A DNA stretch of 64,000 bases from Primulina eburnea (Eukaryota; Streptophyta; Magnoliopsida; Lamiales; Gesneriaceae): NCBI RefSeq assembly GCF_022965805.1, contig NC_133101.1:7022569-7086568 (forward strand). The letters are read 5' to 3'. Of this stretch, positions 11,877-23,865 are shown one piece after another. The position numbers and the translations under genes are program-made. Every line of letters begins with the position of its first letter. The first letter of the stretch is position 1. The notes under the pieces were generated by a model. That model was given only the letters and a program-made list of their open reading frames with translations. It made no database searches and was not told where the DNA came from.

Positions 11877-12139
11877 TCTACCCTAAAAGGTCCAAGTCTC
11901 AATTTAACATGGTATCAAAGCTCATGCTCCACCGTTATGTGTTGGACTGCCTATAGTTATGTCATAGTTGTGTAATTTGTAAACTACACGCTCATGTTCA
12001 TTTCTAAGCATGAGGATGTGTGTTAGTTATCCGACATCAGTTGGATAAAATATATGAGAGTTGCATATATATAATTGACAATCATCTTCTCTTGAGCTAG
12101 CTTTTGAGGTTGAGTTAGGTTCAAGTTTCAATCTTAATA
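11877..12139 (+). mobile_element. TRIM retroelement, right member of a head-to-head pair
   Basis: Mirror image of 8267-8540. An LTR end (AAGTCTCAATTTAACA, to 11909) is followed by a primer-site relative TGGTATCAAAGC (11910-11921), about 100 bp of internal sequence, and a 3' LTR (about 12021-12139). It is more diverged than the left member. Confidence 0.68.
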
Positions 12140-12655
12140 AATATGTTGTTATTCTGTAAATTCTGCTTGCTAAATAGAAGTATGGTTTTTAGCAATATTT
12201 GATTTGAAATATAAATGGTGAGAACATTTTCGAATTATCTTCTGACCCTGATATGGTGAAAACCATTATTATAATTTTTTAAACCTTTTATTCGGTAAGT
12301 GGACCGATGTTCTGACTTCACCTCTTAGAAAATATCATATATGGAACTGATATCATTATCCATAAAGAAATTAAGGGAGTTTCAATGCTTAACATTTCTT
12401 TTTTGTTAACTTAAGAACAAAATAATATTTGCACTACTTTTTGTTCAATGCACTTCATTTTTCAATTTAGTTCAATATCAGTAAATATAAAAAATAGACA
12501 AAACAAAAACTAAAGAAATAGTCATCAAGCTAATTTTAACTTTTATTTCATCTTAATTTAATTTTTTTTAAGAATTATGTGACTTTTTATTCTGGTGTTT
12601 TTGTATTTTATTTATGTCTTCGAATATATTATTATAACTTAAAAATAAAGTTTTA
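12140..12655. other. Intergenic AT-rich stretch
   Basis: No gene, inverted ends or recognisable repeat was found between the TRIM pair and the next TRIM. Confidence 0.4.
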
Positions 12656-13488
12656 TGTTAGGATCAAACCCTAATCATTAGGACAAAAATTATAACTGTT
12701 AATTAAAACGCAACTTTATTTGTTAATACCCTTGACCCGCACAGAATGCACATAAAATGATAATATGTCAGATTGTTAGACCCATGAATCCGAGGATAAT
12801 GTGTCTATGTGTTGGTTTTGTCTCATATCTCTTAGAGAATAATCTCACAATTTTCTACCGCCGACCCTATACCTAGTAGATACAATATTACATATTTAGA
12901 TCTGACGTCACTTTTTTATGGCCCACATAGCAAACCAGGTCAAACGACACAACGTCAGCAGCTTGACAGATGAAAACTTCTCAAGAGGTCACTCATCATA
13001 TTACTATTCTCATTAATGCACGCTTAACCCAACATTTCTCCCAAAGAAGTATAAAAATATGTTTTTTAAGAGACTAGAACTCATGACCTCGTTCTGATAC
13101 TAATTGTTAGGATCAAGCGCTTAACACTAGGTCAAAAGTTATAGTTGTTAGCCAATATGTAACTTTATTTTTTTAGTACTTGTGGCAGCTCAGAATTCAC
13201 CTACTTAGGTGCTAATGGGTTAGGCTCATGAATTTGTGGAAGTGTGTATATCTGCTGGTATGATCTCATTTTTTTATAGATCAGTCTTACACTTTTCCTA
13301 ACATCAATCATGTCCCCAAGAGAGACAATATTATCTCCGTTAAGATTTGACGTCACTTTTTTATTTTCAACCTAACCAATCAGATCAAGCGCTGCAACGT
13401 CAATAACTTGATGCACTTGGTGCACGAGAAGTTCCTAGAAGCTCACATGTTATAGTACTATTATCATTCATGTACACTTATCTCAACA
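12656..13488 (-). mobile_element. Complete TRIM retroelement (833 bp), second family
   Basis: LTRs at 12656-13034 and 13105-13488 (about 380 bp each, diverged) both start TGTTAGGATCAA and end with CAACA. Target duplication TTTTA at 12651-12655 and 13489-13493. The 70-bp internal region has a minus-strand primer-site relative (rc of CGTTCTGATACTA, about 13090-13102). There is no coding capacity. The LTR divergence implies an older insertion than the TRIM at 3289. Confidence 0.82.
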
Positions 13489-13493
13489 TTTTA

Positions 13494-15190
13494 GAATTAA
13501 CCATTTATTATATAGAAAAAACTATAGGTACTAACAAATTGTTATTCTAAAATAAAAATATATATTTCTAAATTTTGATTTTTTTTTCCAACGTACCACG
13601 GTGACCTAACTCCAATATGACACCTACACGTGCATTGTCACTTTAGTTCTCCCAAGTAAAAAAGACTCAAAATTTAAAAGTTGAAAGATACAAAATTGAG
13701 ATTTAATTTTGACAATACTTAGAATCAAAATTGTAAAAAGAGAAACATGAAGACGGAAATAACAATGTTTCCTAATTATATGATCGTATATATTATAATT
13801 AAAAATTTGGCAAGTACATTAATGATTAATGTCAACCATGAATTCAATCGCAAAACCTACACACAACTTACAATTATTATTATTATTTTTTTATTAAATA
13901 TTCAAATCTAAAGTTGAATATCCAGCCTAGATAAAATGAAACAACCAGAGTTTACATATAGCACAATAAAACATAGTACAGTACACCCGAAGATTTAAAT
14001 GAAAATATTTAATTTTATTATTTACGAAAACTGATCTCCATTTTAACTTCTAATTATCCTTTTAATTAACTCGATAATTTTTTTAAAAAATATTACAAAT
14101 ATTTATCATAATATACGATATCGCCAAGATACGATAGTTGAACCTCATGACAAATTAAATTAAATATGCATATCAAGATATCTATGTTTATTTTTTGAAA
14201 TTATTTTATATTTATCCATAGAATATAACATATTTAATTTAATGTAAGTAATAAAAAAAGAGAATATTCATATTGAAGAAGTAACCTACATTTAATACGT
14301 GTTGACTAACTAATTTAATACATTAGAATGCCTTACCGATTACTTCTGAATCGTGGAACAAAATACTTTGACAAAGAATTTAAAAGTTTATTTAATTTAA
14401 TACATCATTAATGGATATGTTTCGTTTGTCAAAGAGCACCATGTAATTATATATACGCTGACAAGTGTTATTCCGCTTTTTTTTCCTTTTTTTTTTTTTT
14501 TCAAATTTGTAGTCTTTTTTTCCTGGTTTTCATAAGATATTAAAAATATACAAATGATATTTTATGAAATTTAATATTATTACTTTAAAAATGATTTTTT
14601 GTTGTTAAAATGAAATAAGTAAAGACAATAAAATAATAAATGAGGTCGTGATGTTATTGTCAAAATAATAATTGAGTGCAACCAACGAAAAAATGACGTG
14701 CAAATAGTATTTCAATATTAAAATGTGAAGACTAATAACTATATAGTATTTAGCCACCATTTGTTCATTAATTCGACGTAATATAACAATTTGATACTTT
14801 CAACTCTTGAAATTCGAATGTCAAATATAACAATTTATTCGAAACTACTGATTAATTAACACGGAATCATCAAAGTATCAATTATCAAACAATAAGTCGT
14901 TGTTTGAAAATTGATGCAATAAAAAATACTTCTTTGAATTTAATAAATAGCCATGCTCACCACATTTCTTAAAATATTGATTTTTTCCAAAGTTTTGATA
15001 TAAGACATTTTTTATAACTATTTAATATGCAAGTAACGGTCTCATATGAATTTTTATGTTATAACTTATACAATTACATGGTAAAAAAATTTTATGTGTC
15101 GAGAATAAAATTGAAAGTTGATATGCAATAGCAATCATAATGTGTGCGTGGTCGACGGAAAAAATGTTGGTAGCGTGGAAGGCAGTAGCT
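13494..15190. other. Intergenic AT-rich stretch
   Basis: AT-rich DNA with short T and A runs. No protein family, TIR/TSD pair or RNA gene was recognised. Confidence 0.4.
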
Positions 15191-15198
15191 ATCATCAC

Positions 15199-15753
15199 TA
15201 GGGATGGCAATGGGCCGGGACGGGGTCGGTTTGTCATTACCATCCCCATCCTCGAATTCCATCCCCACCCCATCCCCGCCCCGATCCCCGTTTTTTCGGG
15301 TTCGGGGAATCTCCAAACACGAAACTTCGGGGATCAACTTCCCATCCCCGTCACCATCTCCATTTCAAAAATATTAATATGGCAAGACGATGACGAATTC
15401 AGATATTTTCTCAAATCAAAAGTTATTATTATCTATAGTTATTAAAGATAATATTAATATTAATATCAATATCAATATTAATAATAATAAGATTATTAAT
15501 ATTTTTAAAAATAATAATATTATTATATTATTAATGTTAATAATACGATTATTTTATTACTGATATTATTTTCGGGGCGGGTTCGGGGATTTCGGGGATG
15601 TGGATAGTAATCCCATACCCGTCCCGAACTACATCGGGGATTTAAAAAAAATCCTCATCCCCGAACCCAAACCCAAAAAAATCGGGGATCACCATCCCCG
15701 TTTCGGGTTTTCCCCGCGGGGCTCCAAACCCGTTGAGAAAGTTGCCATCCCTA
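15199..15753. mobile_element. hAT-type MITE (555 bp)
   Basis: Perfect terminal inverted repeats TAGGGATGGCAA (15199-15210 and rc of 15742-15753) and a perfect 8-bp target duplication ATCATCAC (15191-15198 and 15754-15761). The two ends are rich in CGGGGAT/ATCCCCG motifs while the middle is almost pure AT (about 15370-15560). Small frames across the GC-rich ends are by-products of the repeats. Confidence 0.88.
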
Positions 15754-15761
15754 ATCATCAC

Positions 15762-16374
15762 AATGAAATTGCAAAAAAAAAATAAAATACAAATACAAAT
15801 TTATGTAAATTAATATTCTTAAAATATAAAAAATATCCCTTTGAACAATATTATAAATTAATATTTCCTCAAAGTCTCCGTCTCCACCGCCTCAATTATG
15901 CGTAATATTAGGTTGTCTTGGATACCTTTTTTAAGAAGGCAAAGCACACAGAACATGCGAAAAAATATTTTATTAAATTTTTTCCAGTATTTTGGCAAAA
16001 TTATTTTATTAAAATTTTCCAGTATTTTGACCAAAAAATAATAATAATATTAATAACAATAATAATGATATTTTTTGAGCTAAGCTATAATTTTGACTTT
16101 TTAAATAAAAAATTTGAATATTAAAATTAATTTCACTCCATTACATTTTTTTTTCGGGTATCAATCAAATGAAATATAACTATCATCTCGTTCGCATCTC
16201 TACTCCATCCCAAGGTTGATTCCATTCATACATACCAATCATGTCCTTTGTGAATAAAAAAGAAAATTCGATTACTTGGTTTGCATAATTCCTTTAGCAT
16301 AACCAAGCTAGCTTATATAAATTCATGATCGTGCAGATGTTATCTTTTAGAAGATAACAAAATAATTAAGAGAG
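15762..16374. other. D4 upstream region
   Basis: AT-rich. It carries the shared DIR upstream block (15931-15957). From about 16232 onward it is almost identical to the D6 promoter. A TATA box (TATATAA) lies at 16314-16320, 55 bases before the start codon. Confidence 0.6.
15931..15957 (+). promoter_or_regulatory. Shared DIR upstream block (D4 copy)
   Basis: TTAAGAAGGCAAAGCACACA then GAACATG, about 435 bases before the D4 start. It is preceded by TTAGGTTGTC, as is the D5 copy (CTAGGTTGTC). It lies outside the segment duplicated to D6, so D6 lacks it. Confidence 0.42.
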
Positions 16375-16953
16375 ATGGCAAAGTTTAAAGTGATTCTAAT
16401 GTTCATCCTTTACTCTGTTATTCCTGCGATTGTGGCATCGAGCCAAGGTCCTCAACCGGTAGATAAATGGTTCCAAAATCTGAAGAAGAACAAGCTAGTG
16501 CCGAAAACTGAGATCATTCAGGTGTACGTTCAAGACGTTTTAGGTGGTCCTGGACAGACCGTTTATGAAATAGCGAGATCGAACATCAGTTCAGAAACAT
16601 CCTTCGGAGTCTTCGGACAGTTATTTATGTCCGATGACTTGCTTACTGCTGGACCGGATCCAAGTTCCCAGCCGCTCGGTCGTGCGCAAGGGTTGGTTGG
16701 TTTTTCCGACCTGAATGAGTTAGTTGTGTACGTTAGTGCCAATTTTTACTTCAGAGGAGGTCCATATGATGGTAGTACGATCTCTGTGTTTGGACGGAAT
16801 CCCATACAGAATGCTGCTAGAGAATTATCTATTGTTGGAGGTACAGGAGTTTTTCGGCTGGCGCGAGGCATTGCTGTATCCACCACTTATATGGATTTCA
16901 ATGCAACTGGTTATGCTATTTTCAGATATACCTTATACGTTACTTACTTTTGA
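16375..16953 (+). CDS. Dirigent protein D4
   Basis: Intronless, 192 residues. The signal peptide (about 1-25) ends near SSQG. The mature part starts PQPVDKWF. It then shows VQD with the conserved Asp, an NIS glycosylation site, GRAQGLVGFSDLNE and GGTGVFRLARG. The contact stretch GRNPIQNAARELS keeps Arg; the second Asp is Asn. It is almost identical to D6 at 29915: I count 9 base differences over 579, giving two amino-acid changes (Ala/Val and Arg/Lys). Core promoter and leader are also duplicated. Confidence 0.94.
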   Translation: MAKFKVILMFILYSVIPAIVASSQGPQPVDKWFQNLKKNKLVPKTEIIQVYVQDVLGGPGQTVYEIARSNISSETSFGVFGQLFMSDDLLTAGPDPSSQPLGRAQGLVGFSDLNELVVYVSANFYFRGGPYDGSTISVFGRNPIQNAARELSIVGGTGVFRLARGIAVSTTYMDFNATGYAIFRYTLYVTYF

Positions 16954-17948
16954 AGAAACATGCATGGAACGATTGTAGCAATGTTGTTCGATATAGCAAA
17001 ATGATTGATTTTCAATAATTGGGTTTTTGTTTTAATTTCCTTCTACACAAGGAAAATTATATCGCATATTGTGAAGTTATTTACTTATTTATATATTACA
17101 ATCTCTTTATATATTTTACTCATGTGTTCCTTATTACAATTTTTTATATTCGTCAACAGTCTAATGAATAAATAGTTATCTATTCACATGATCATCACCC
17201 GTGTAAGGTTGTCGAAGGAATATATACCCAAAAACTACAGTGTGAATAGATACACAAAAATAAATTTGGATTTAAAAAAATAATGCATGATTAAAAAATC
17301 CGTATTCACTTGAATGAAAGAAAAAATAAAGTAATGCATGAATAAATTTGGGTCTTATACGTATCTTCTCGATTGTGACACATGGAACACATTGTGATGA
17401 ATTTGTTAGCTAAGCTAACCGATAAATTAAATCACATATGGTATACGTACCACGAAAAGCCACTGAATCAGCTGTCACAAAACTCGATTAGGGTGGTAAT
17501 CAGCCCCTATGACAATAATAAGATTGTTCTTTCCAGATGTCATGCTAATCTAGCTAGCTAGTGTGCTGGTATGGAAATATTGATTTCCAAACAAAAAGTC
17601 GTGTGTAAATGGTTGAAAGAAGGGGATCGGAACATATAATCTAAAACTTTTCCAGAATATGGTTAGAAAACATCGTCTTTCTGCAGATTATGGTTCGGAT
17701 ATTGGTCATGTTCCCGCCATCCACGAAGTTAAATATGTTGTTTTTCTATTATCCAGGACAATATGACTGCTCCGAATGGCTTTCCTAAGTCTGACTATTA
17801 TATCATTATATCTATGTTAACTATAAATTTCATAATTATTTGCTTTGAAGATTTTGCAATGATCAAGACTCAGGACCCTAAATTTTCAGAGCACTAACAT
17901 ATAACTAATCACGTTTAGTTCTGATATGTATAGTACCTATGGACTACT
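16954..17948. other. Intergenic region downstream of D4
   Basis: The first ~45 bases are shared with the D6 3' flank. The rest is unannotatable AT-rich DNA; no gene or complete element is recognised. Confidence 0.4.
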
Positions 17949-18300
17949 TGTGACGCCTAGGGCCGAAGACGGTGGGGCCGGGGTTGATCGCAGGTGTCAT
18001 GAAGTTGCACAGATAATAAGCAGCTCTTGGCAGGGTTCTAGGCGAAAGGAATGTGAATGAATTGATCTTACACCTAAATGAGAGAGATTCCAAAAAAATC
18101 GGTTCAGGTATTAGATTGTGCAGTCGAGGAGAGATTAAAAGATTTAATATGTAATGGTCATATTAAGAAGGCGAATCTTCTTTTCAGGAGTTCATCACAT
18201 AAAAACTTTGAAGTTAAGCGTACACTTGACTTGTGATAATTTTGGGATGGATGATCCCTGGGAAGTTTCTCAGAATACGTGAGAGTGAAGACATAAACAC
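17949..18300 (+). mobile_element. Degenerate Cassandra-type LTR with 5S-like segment
   Basis: It starts TGTGACGCCTAGGGCCGAAG and follows the same order of motifs as the Cassandra LTRs at 18999 and 19465. These include the 5S rRNA-like part (about 18190-18290: AAGTTAAGCGT, then GGGATGGATGA and CCTGGGAAGT). The far end is lost and no partner LTR or target duplication is seen, so it is an old solo or truncated LTR. Confidence 0.72.
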
Positions 18301-18704
18301 TTTCCTTTCGCTCTTTCCTCAACAACTTCCCGAGAGTTCTTCTTCAACCAATTTCGCCTCCTTTGACCGGTTGTATCTCCGCCACCGGTTGTCGAAAAAT
18401 TAAAGTAAATACATATTCGGAAAGCTCGTGACCAAAGCTACATTTTAGTACCGATATTGAAGGGTTTCTGATATTTTTCGACAAATCCGCCATCGCTTTC
18501 ATAGTCGAATTGCCGTCGTACGTCGTCGGAATTCGGAAATTGATTGAGGGGTTTTGTTCCCCATGTCACATGCTTCATTTTGATATATATATATTAAGGT
18601 ATAAATCACGATTCCATAAATTGTTCAAGGTTACTGTATTTTTTTGGGTTAAATGTGGTACCAATATTGATATGTGTTATATTATTTGTGGGGGCCCGTG
18701 CTTC
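18301..18704. other. Intergenic stretch between Cassandra remnants and the inverted duplication
   Basis: Mixed-composition DNA with a small open frame (18510-18707) that has no family features. Origin unknown. Confidence 0.35.
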
Positions 18705-18998
18705 TGATTAGTGTTTAATAATCAAACAAACAAGATACATTAATATAAACATCGAAAGCGAATAAAATTTTTCCTTTTGGGCCAATAGAAATTTCGACGT
18801 GACCTCCCCGTAAGTTGGACATTCCAAAAATTTTCAAACAACACAAACATCATTTGGATATCGAAATAAAGAAATAACATCAATTCACAAACCAACAGAC
18901 GCAATGGCCAGTACTAACACATGCAGAACTTACAAGGCTCGATCACACAACTATCAATCCAATCTCGTAAAAATAACAGTACAGCTACACAGGCATTC

Positions 18999-19860
18999 TG
19001 TGAGGCCCGGGGCCGAAGAGGGCGGGGGGTGATCGCTGGTGCCATTAGTTGCATGTACAATGAGAGGCTCCTGCAGGCTTCTAGGTGGAGGGAACATGAA
19101 TGAACCGACCCACACGGGAATGAGAGGGATTCTGAGACTGTTCAATGTAATGGACTGTACAGTTGAAGATGGCTTAAAAGATTTGATTTGTACTACTCAT
19201 ATGACGAATGTGCATCTTTTTTTCGGTAGCTCATCACATAAGAACTCTAAAGTTAAGCGTGCTTGACTTAGGGCAATTTTGGGATGCGTGACCTCCTAGA
19301 AAGTTTCCCAGGGTGCGTGTGAGGGAGGACATAAGCACGCCGGAAAGACCCGTCTTGATACAGTAAGTACAGTCGTCGAATCTGGGGCGTTACAAGTGGT
19401 ATCAGAGCCGACCTCTCTTAGTACGGTGTGGTTCGGAGACGAACCAAGCGGAAGCTGGTGGGCATGTGAGGTCCGGGGCCGAAGAGGGCGGGGGGTGATC
19501 GCCGGTGCCATCAGTTGCACATACAATGAGCGGCTCCTGGCAGGCTTCTAGGTAGAGGGAACATGACTGAACCGACCCACACGAGAATGAGAGGGATTCC
19601 GAGACTGTTCAATGTAATTCACTGTACAGTTAAAGAGGGCTTAAAAGATTTGATTTGTACTACTCATATCACGAAGGTGCATCTTCTTTTCGGTAGCTCA
19701 TCACATAAGAACTCTAAAGTTAAGCATGCTTGACTTGAGATAATTTTGGGATGGGTGACCTACTGGGAAGTTTTCCCGGGTGCGTGTGAGTGAGACATAA
19801 GAATGCTGGATAGACCCGTCTTGATACAGTGAAGACAGTCGTCGAATCTGGAGCGTTACA
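18999..19860 (+). mobile_element. Cassandra TRIM with 5S rRNA-like LTRs (862 bp)
   Basis: Two 396-bp LTRs (18999-19394 and 19465-19860), both TGTGAGG...GCGTTACA, flank 70 bp of internal sequence. The primer site TGGTATCAGAGCC (19397-19409) matches initiator tRNA-Met. Target duplication CATTC at 18994-18998 and 19861-19865. Each LTR holds a stretch resembling plant 5S rRNA (about 19230-19320 and 19697-19790), including TAAGAACTCTAAAGTTAAGC and GGATGGGTGACCT, the latter close to the 5S internal promoter. That combination defines Cassandra elements. It has no coding capacity. Confidence 0.92.
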
Positions 19861-20062
19861 CATTCCCTCGCAAAAGTATGACTCGATGATATAATACACA
19901 CATATATGTACTATATATAAGAGTGATCTAATCTTATCACTGGCTCCATAGATGACTCAACATCATAATAAATCAATAATGATAGCAATCAACGGAGTCA
20001 AGGCTAGAAATTCCATGCATGAATATTATCAACTCAAATAAATGCGTGAATGCAATCACGTT

Positions 20063-23000
20063 TGAAACTTCCGCTATTCGTTTTCTTAAAACGTGCTAGA
20101 ATTTTTTTAAAAAACCTCACTTAGTATTGGCCGAACTTTAAAATATTTTTGACATCATTTTAAAGAATAAATTTCCAACTGCCATTTAAAAATTCAAAGG
20201 AAAATATTTTAAAGCATAAAATCGTCAAACATTTTACCAACATAAAAACATTATTTGAAAAGTATAATCCATACTATAACCTCTCAAAAATCTCTCATAA
20301 CATAAATAAAAGACGTAAAAATATCTTTAACATTACTTAAAATCATAAATAATAACTAGTGCGGAAAACTAGCGTCGGTCCTCGGGTTATGTGCACCTTC
20401 AGTCCAGCAAAGTCAACCATCAAGACCTCCATTGTCATATTCAAAATCAATATCACCCGCATCAATCACACCTGTGAGTCTAAAGACTCACCGACGTCAT
20501 ATTCTTGCTAACGAGTAATACGTAATACAGTTAACATATAACAGTGAAAAATACTTGTACTTAAAATATCGTTTTCATGAAAATGTATAAACATAAACAT
20601 TTTCGTAAACATTTCTATGATGCATAAAACTTTTAAATAAAAACATTTTCATAATCTTATGCATAAACATTTTCATATAAACATAAACATATTCATATTC
20701 ATATCCATATTCATATCAATATATTCATGTCCTCATATTCATATTCATATTCATGTTCATGTATGTTGAATTCAGACCGTGATTGTGACTCGTATTCTTG
20801 ATAATATTGGGTGATGGATCCATCTAAAAGAACCACAGTACTGGGCGGCGGGGGACAACAGCAACACTCTCACTGGTCAACTGGGCCCTGGCCAACGTAT
20901 TAACATATTCGTATTCATATTCGTATTCGTATCCGTATCCAAGGAAACACGATCGTCGGGCTCCCACTGGGACCATAACCCTCACGATATTTCAAACATA
21001 TTTTGTAGTCACAATCCATTCACATCCTTCAACAGGTTATCATCACTTAATAAAAACATGCATAATATCATTTTTATTTTGAAACCAAGCATGCAACATA
21101 TCATGTCTAATTTAAATCATAAAAAATCATAACTTAACATATTAAAAATCATAAACATCCATGAACATTTTAAAAATCATATATCAACATATAAAAATTC
21201 ATAAGCATGTGAAATAATCATATTAGCATATTCAACAGCAAATAGGGCACTGCCATGACGTTTACTATTTTTAGGTGTAAAAAGACCGTTTTACCCCTGG
21301 ACGTGAAATTTCACGTTTTTGATGTTTTCTTAATTTCATTGACTCTAACATGTCCCAAATAATTATTTAAGCTTACATGAATTTTCTCATATTTTTATTT
21401 AGCTTAAATCGAGGATTTTAAATTAATATTTAAATAAGACGTAATTAAACCAAACCTTAATATAAAATTCTCAAAGTAAAAACTTAGGCTTATAATAATT
21501 ATTTAAGCTTAAACTTAATTTTTATAATTTTATAAAGCATAAAACTAGGCGTTTTATTAACTCGTTAATTAGCGTTTCGTAAGACGATTAAATCCAAAAC
21601 TCGTTATTTTGATCCCAAATTTTAAATATAACATTTTTATGATTTATTCTATCCTTCCAAGGACCCTTGGATTTAATTATAGCTCTATTATTTTCGTTTT
21701 TGACACCCTACCGAACATACCGAGCCATCTCCTAATTTACTCGAGCCACGCCCGAGCCACCTTAAACCAAAACCTAGCCAACCCATCTAGGGACCCTCCT
21801 GACCAAGCCCAGCCCGAAACGCCAACCCTGGACCGCTCAAAAATCTCCTGGAACTTGACCCAAAATCTGCATATGTGTGTGTGTGAGACTCCTAAGCACA
21901 TAAGGACTCCTAGCCAACCTAGGACACCTCCAGCCGAGCCACCACCGAACCTACCTAACCCTGACCATCCCTAGACCAAGCCCAGACCCAGCCCGGACCA
22001 GCCCAGCCCCTGGGCCCAAGCAGCGAAGATCCTGAACCAACAGCAGCCTATCCTTGCTTCTCTCATGCATGATCCTGCGTTTCTTCTTATGGCTCGAGCC
22101 ACGTCGAGCCCAACCACTCCAGCCCCTAGCCTGACCCCTACCCATTACCATAGGACCCTGATGGACCAGCCTGGCTCGTGCCCAGGCCATCCGCAACCCC
22201 TCTTCTCAGCCCAGCAGCGCACAACACCTTGGGGGAGAGTCCCACTTCTCGTGGACTCTTCCCCAGCCCCAAGCTCAAACCCTAGCCACCCTAGGACCCA
22301 ACCCAGCCCTAGACCAAGACCAGCATGACCCTGGACGAGACCTGGCCGAGCCCCCAAGTCCCATGCATAATAACCGAACCAAAGCATTAAGAACAAGCCA
22401 AGCAATCCTACGTTTCTTTCTCCTGTTGCTGCCCACAGTTCCAGCTTGTTTCTTTTCATGTTGCAGTTTTTTTGGTTGAGTTTTATGACCCTAAACTTGT
22501 GTAAATTCATGCTTGATCAAGTCCTAATCATGGCAGCCCTTTTACACACATAAAAACATGATTTTTGGAATTAAAAACACAAGTTTAAAGCATGTATGCA
22601 CATAGTTACGAAAATAGAACTTGTGTGACTTGTTTTCATGCAAAATCATAAACAATTACATAATATGGTGTGATGATGAGTAAAGGGAGAATATGTCGTG
22701 CCTTTGCGTATTAAAGACACGATAAAAACGTAGACGATTTGCGAAGAACGACGACGAACGATCATGGACTTGAATTTCCTTGAAGAAACCTTCAAACTTT
22801 TCTCTTAAATTTGTGATGTGTGTGCCGTGTAGAAATTGGGAGGAAAAGAATTCTGAATTTGTTGGGGAAGGGGGCGTGTAGTTGTAGGTTTAATGGCTGG
22901 GTTTTAGTTTTAAATATTGGTTAGAATCCTAATTAAACACTAATTGCTAGCTTAGGCCCATTAACCATATTAATTAGTCCCAATTAGCCCATTAGTGTTT

Positions 23001-23429
23001 AATTAAAATATTAAAAATAGTTTTGTTTAATAAAGTCTGTGAATTTATTAACCGGGTTGCCAACACGTTCCAATTTTTGTTGAAAAACCAACACCGATAA
23101 AAATTACGTCCCGACCTATAAAATCACCTCGAAACCTCTTATTGTTAAAAAATAAGAAAAAGCATCACCCATATTTTAAATAATTAAAAACAATTATTTA
23201 ATAAAAACACTTTTCTATTTTTTCAGCCATTGGTCTCCGTTCCTCGATCGCAACTCGAATAACTTTTAAAAATACATTTAATGTAATCATGTAGAAAATA
23301 AAATTTAAACATGCGAATATTCACAAAAATAATTAATTAATTCAATTAAAACAAATAATTAAATACAAGATAATTTAATAATTACATGCATGTGGTTTGC
23401 GTGGATCTTTAAATTTTCGGGGCGTTACA
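20063..23429 (-). mobile_element. Solo LTR, probably Ty3/Gypsy (3,367 bp)
   Basis: On the minus strand it begins TGTAACGCCCCGAAAATTTA and ends GCGGAAGTTTCA. A perfect 5-bp target duplication ACGTT flanks it (20058-20062 and 23430-23434). No second LTR, primer site or polyprotein is present, so it is a solo LTR left by recombination. The length and TGTAACGCCCC start suggest a long-LTR Gypsy (Tekay/Del-like) family. Inside are CATATT-type short tandem runs (about 20690-20760 and 20905-20940) and C-rich sequence (21770-22330) whose open frames look spurious. Confidence 0.83.
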
Positions 23430-23865
23430 ACGTTATTCACAGAAGCATATAAGACACACCACAACCCATTACAAAATACGTACTTTATGCCATTCCACAT
23501 CATTACAGACATCATAATAAAACAGTTCATGCGTAGTTCAACTGAACACCTAATTTACCACTGAAATATCTTAAGGATTTCTCGAAGAATCCGATCCTAT
23601 AACAAAAAATACATTTCATATTAAGTTCCATTTATTTTTTCCAATATTTGACAATTTAGCCTAAAATTCTAAAAGTCCATAATCTAGGTTTTAAAATTTC
23701 GAAAAATTAATAAACGACAATTCTATAGCATCTAAACACCTAATTATTAAATACTAAAATTCGAAAACCCAATTATAAAATTCTGAATTTTCGACATTAT
23801 GTCCAAATAAATTTTGAAAATTTGATGGATACCTCTAATTGGCTTAATTCTCGTTACAATCAACA

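Noticed and set aside
15022..15445. Open frames on both strands around 15.0-15.4 kb
   Set aside because: They are created by the CGGGGAT/ATCCCCG words of the MITE at 15199-15753; no family features.
19230..19790. True 5S rRNA genes
   Set aside because: The 5S-like stretches are diverged, lie inside paired LTRs with primer site and target duplication, and are therefore Cassandra parts.
21609..22510. Pro-rich and Gly-rich open frames up to 121 residues
   Set aside because: They lie in C-rich non-coding sequence of the solo LTR, overlap each other on both strands, and have no domain or start context.
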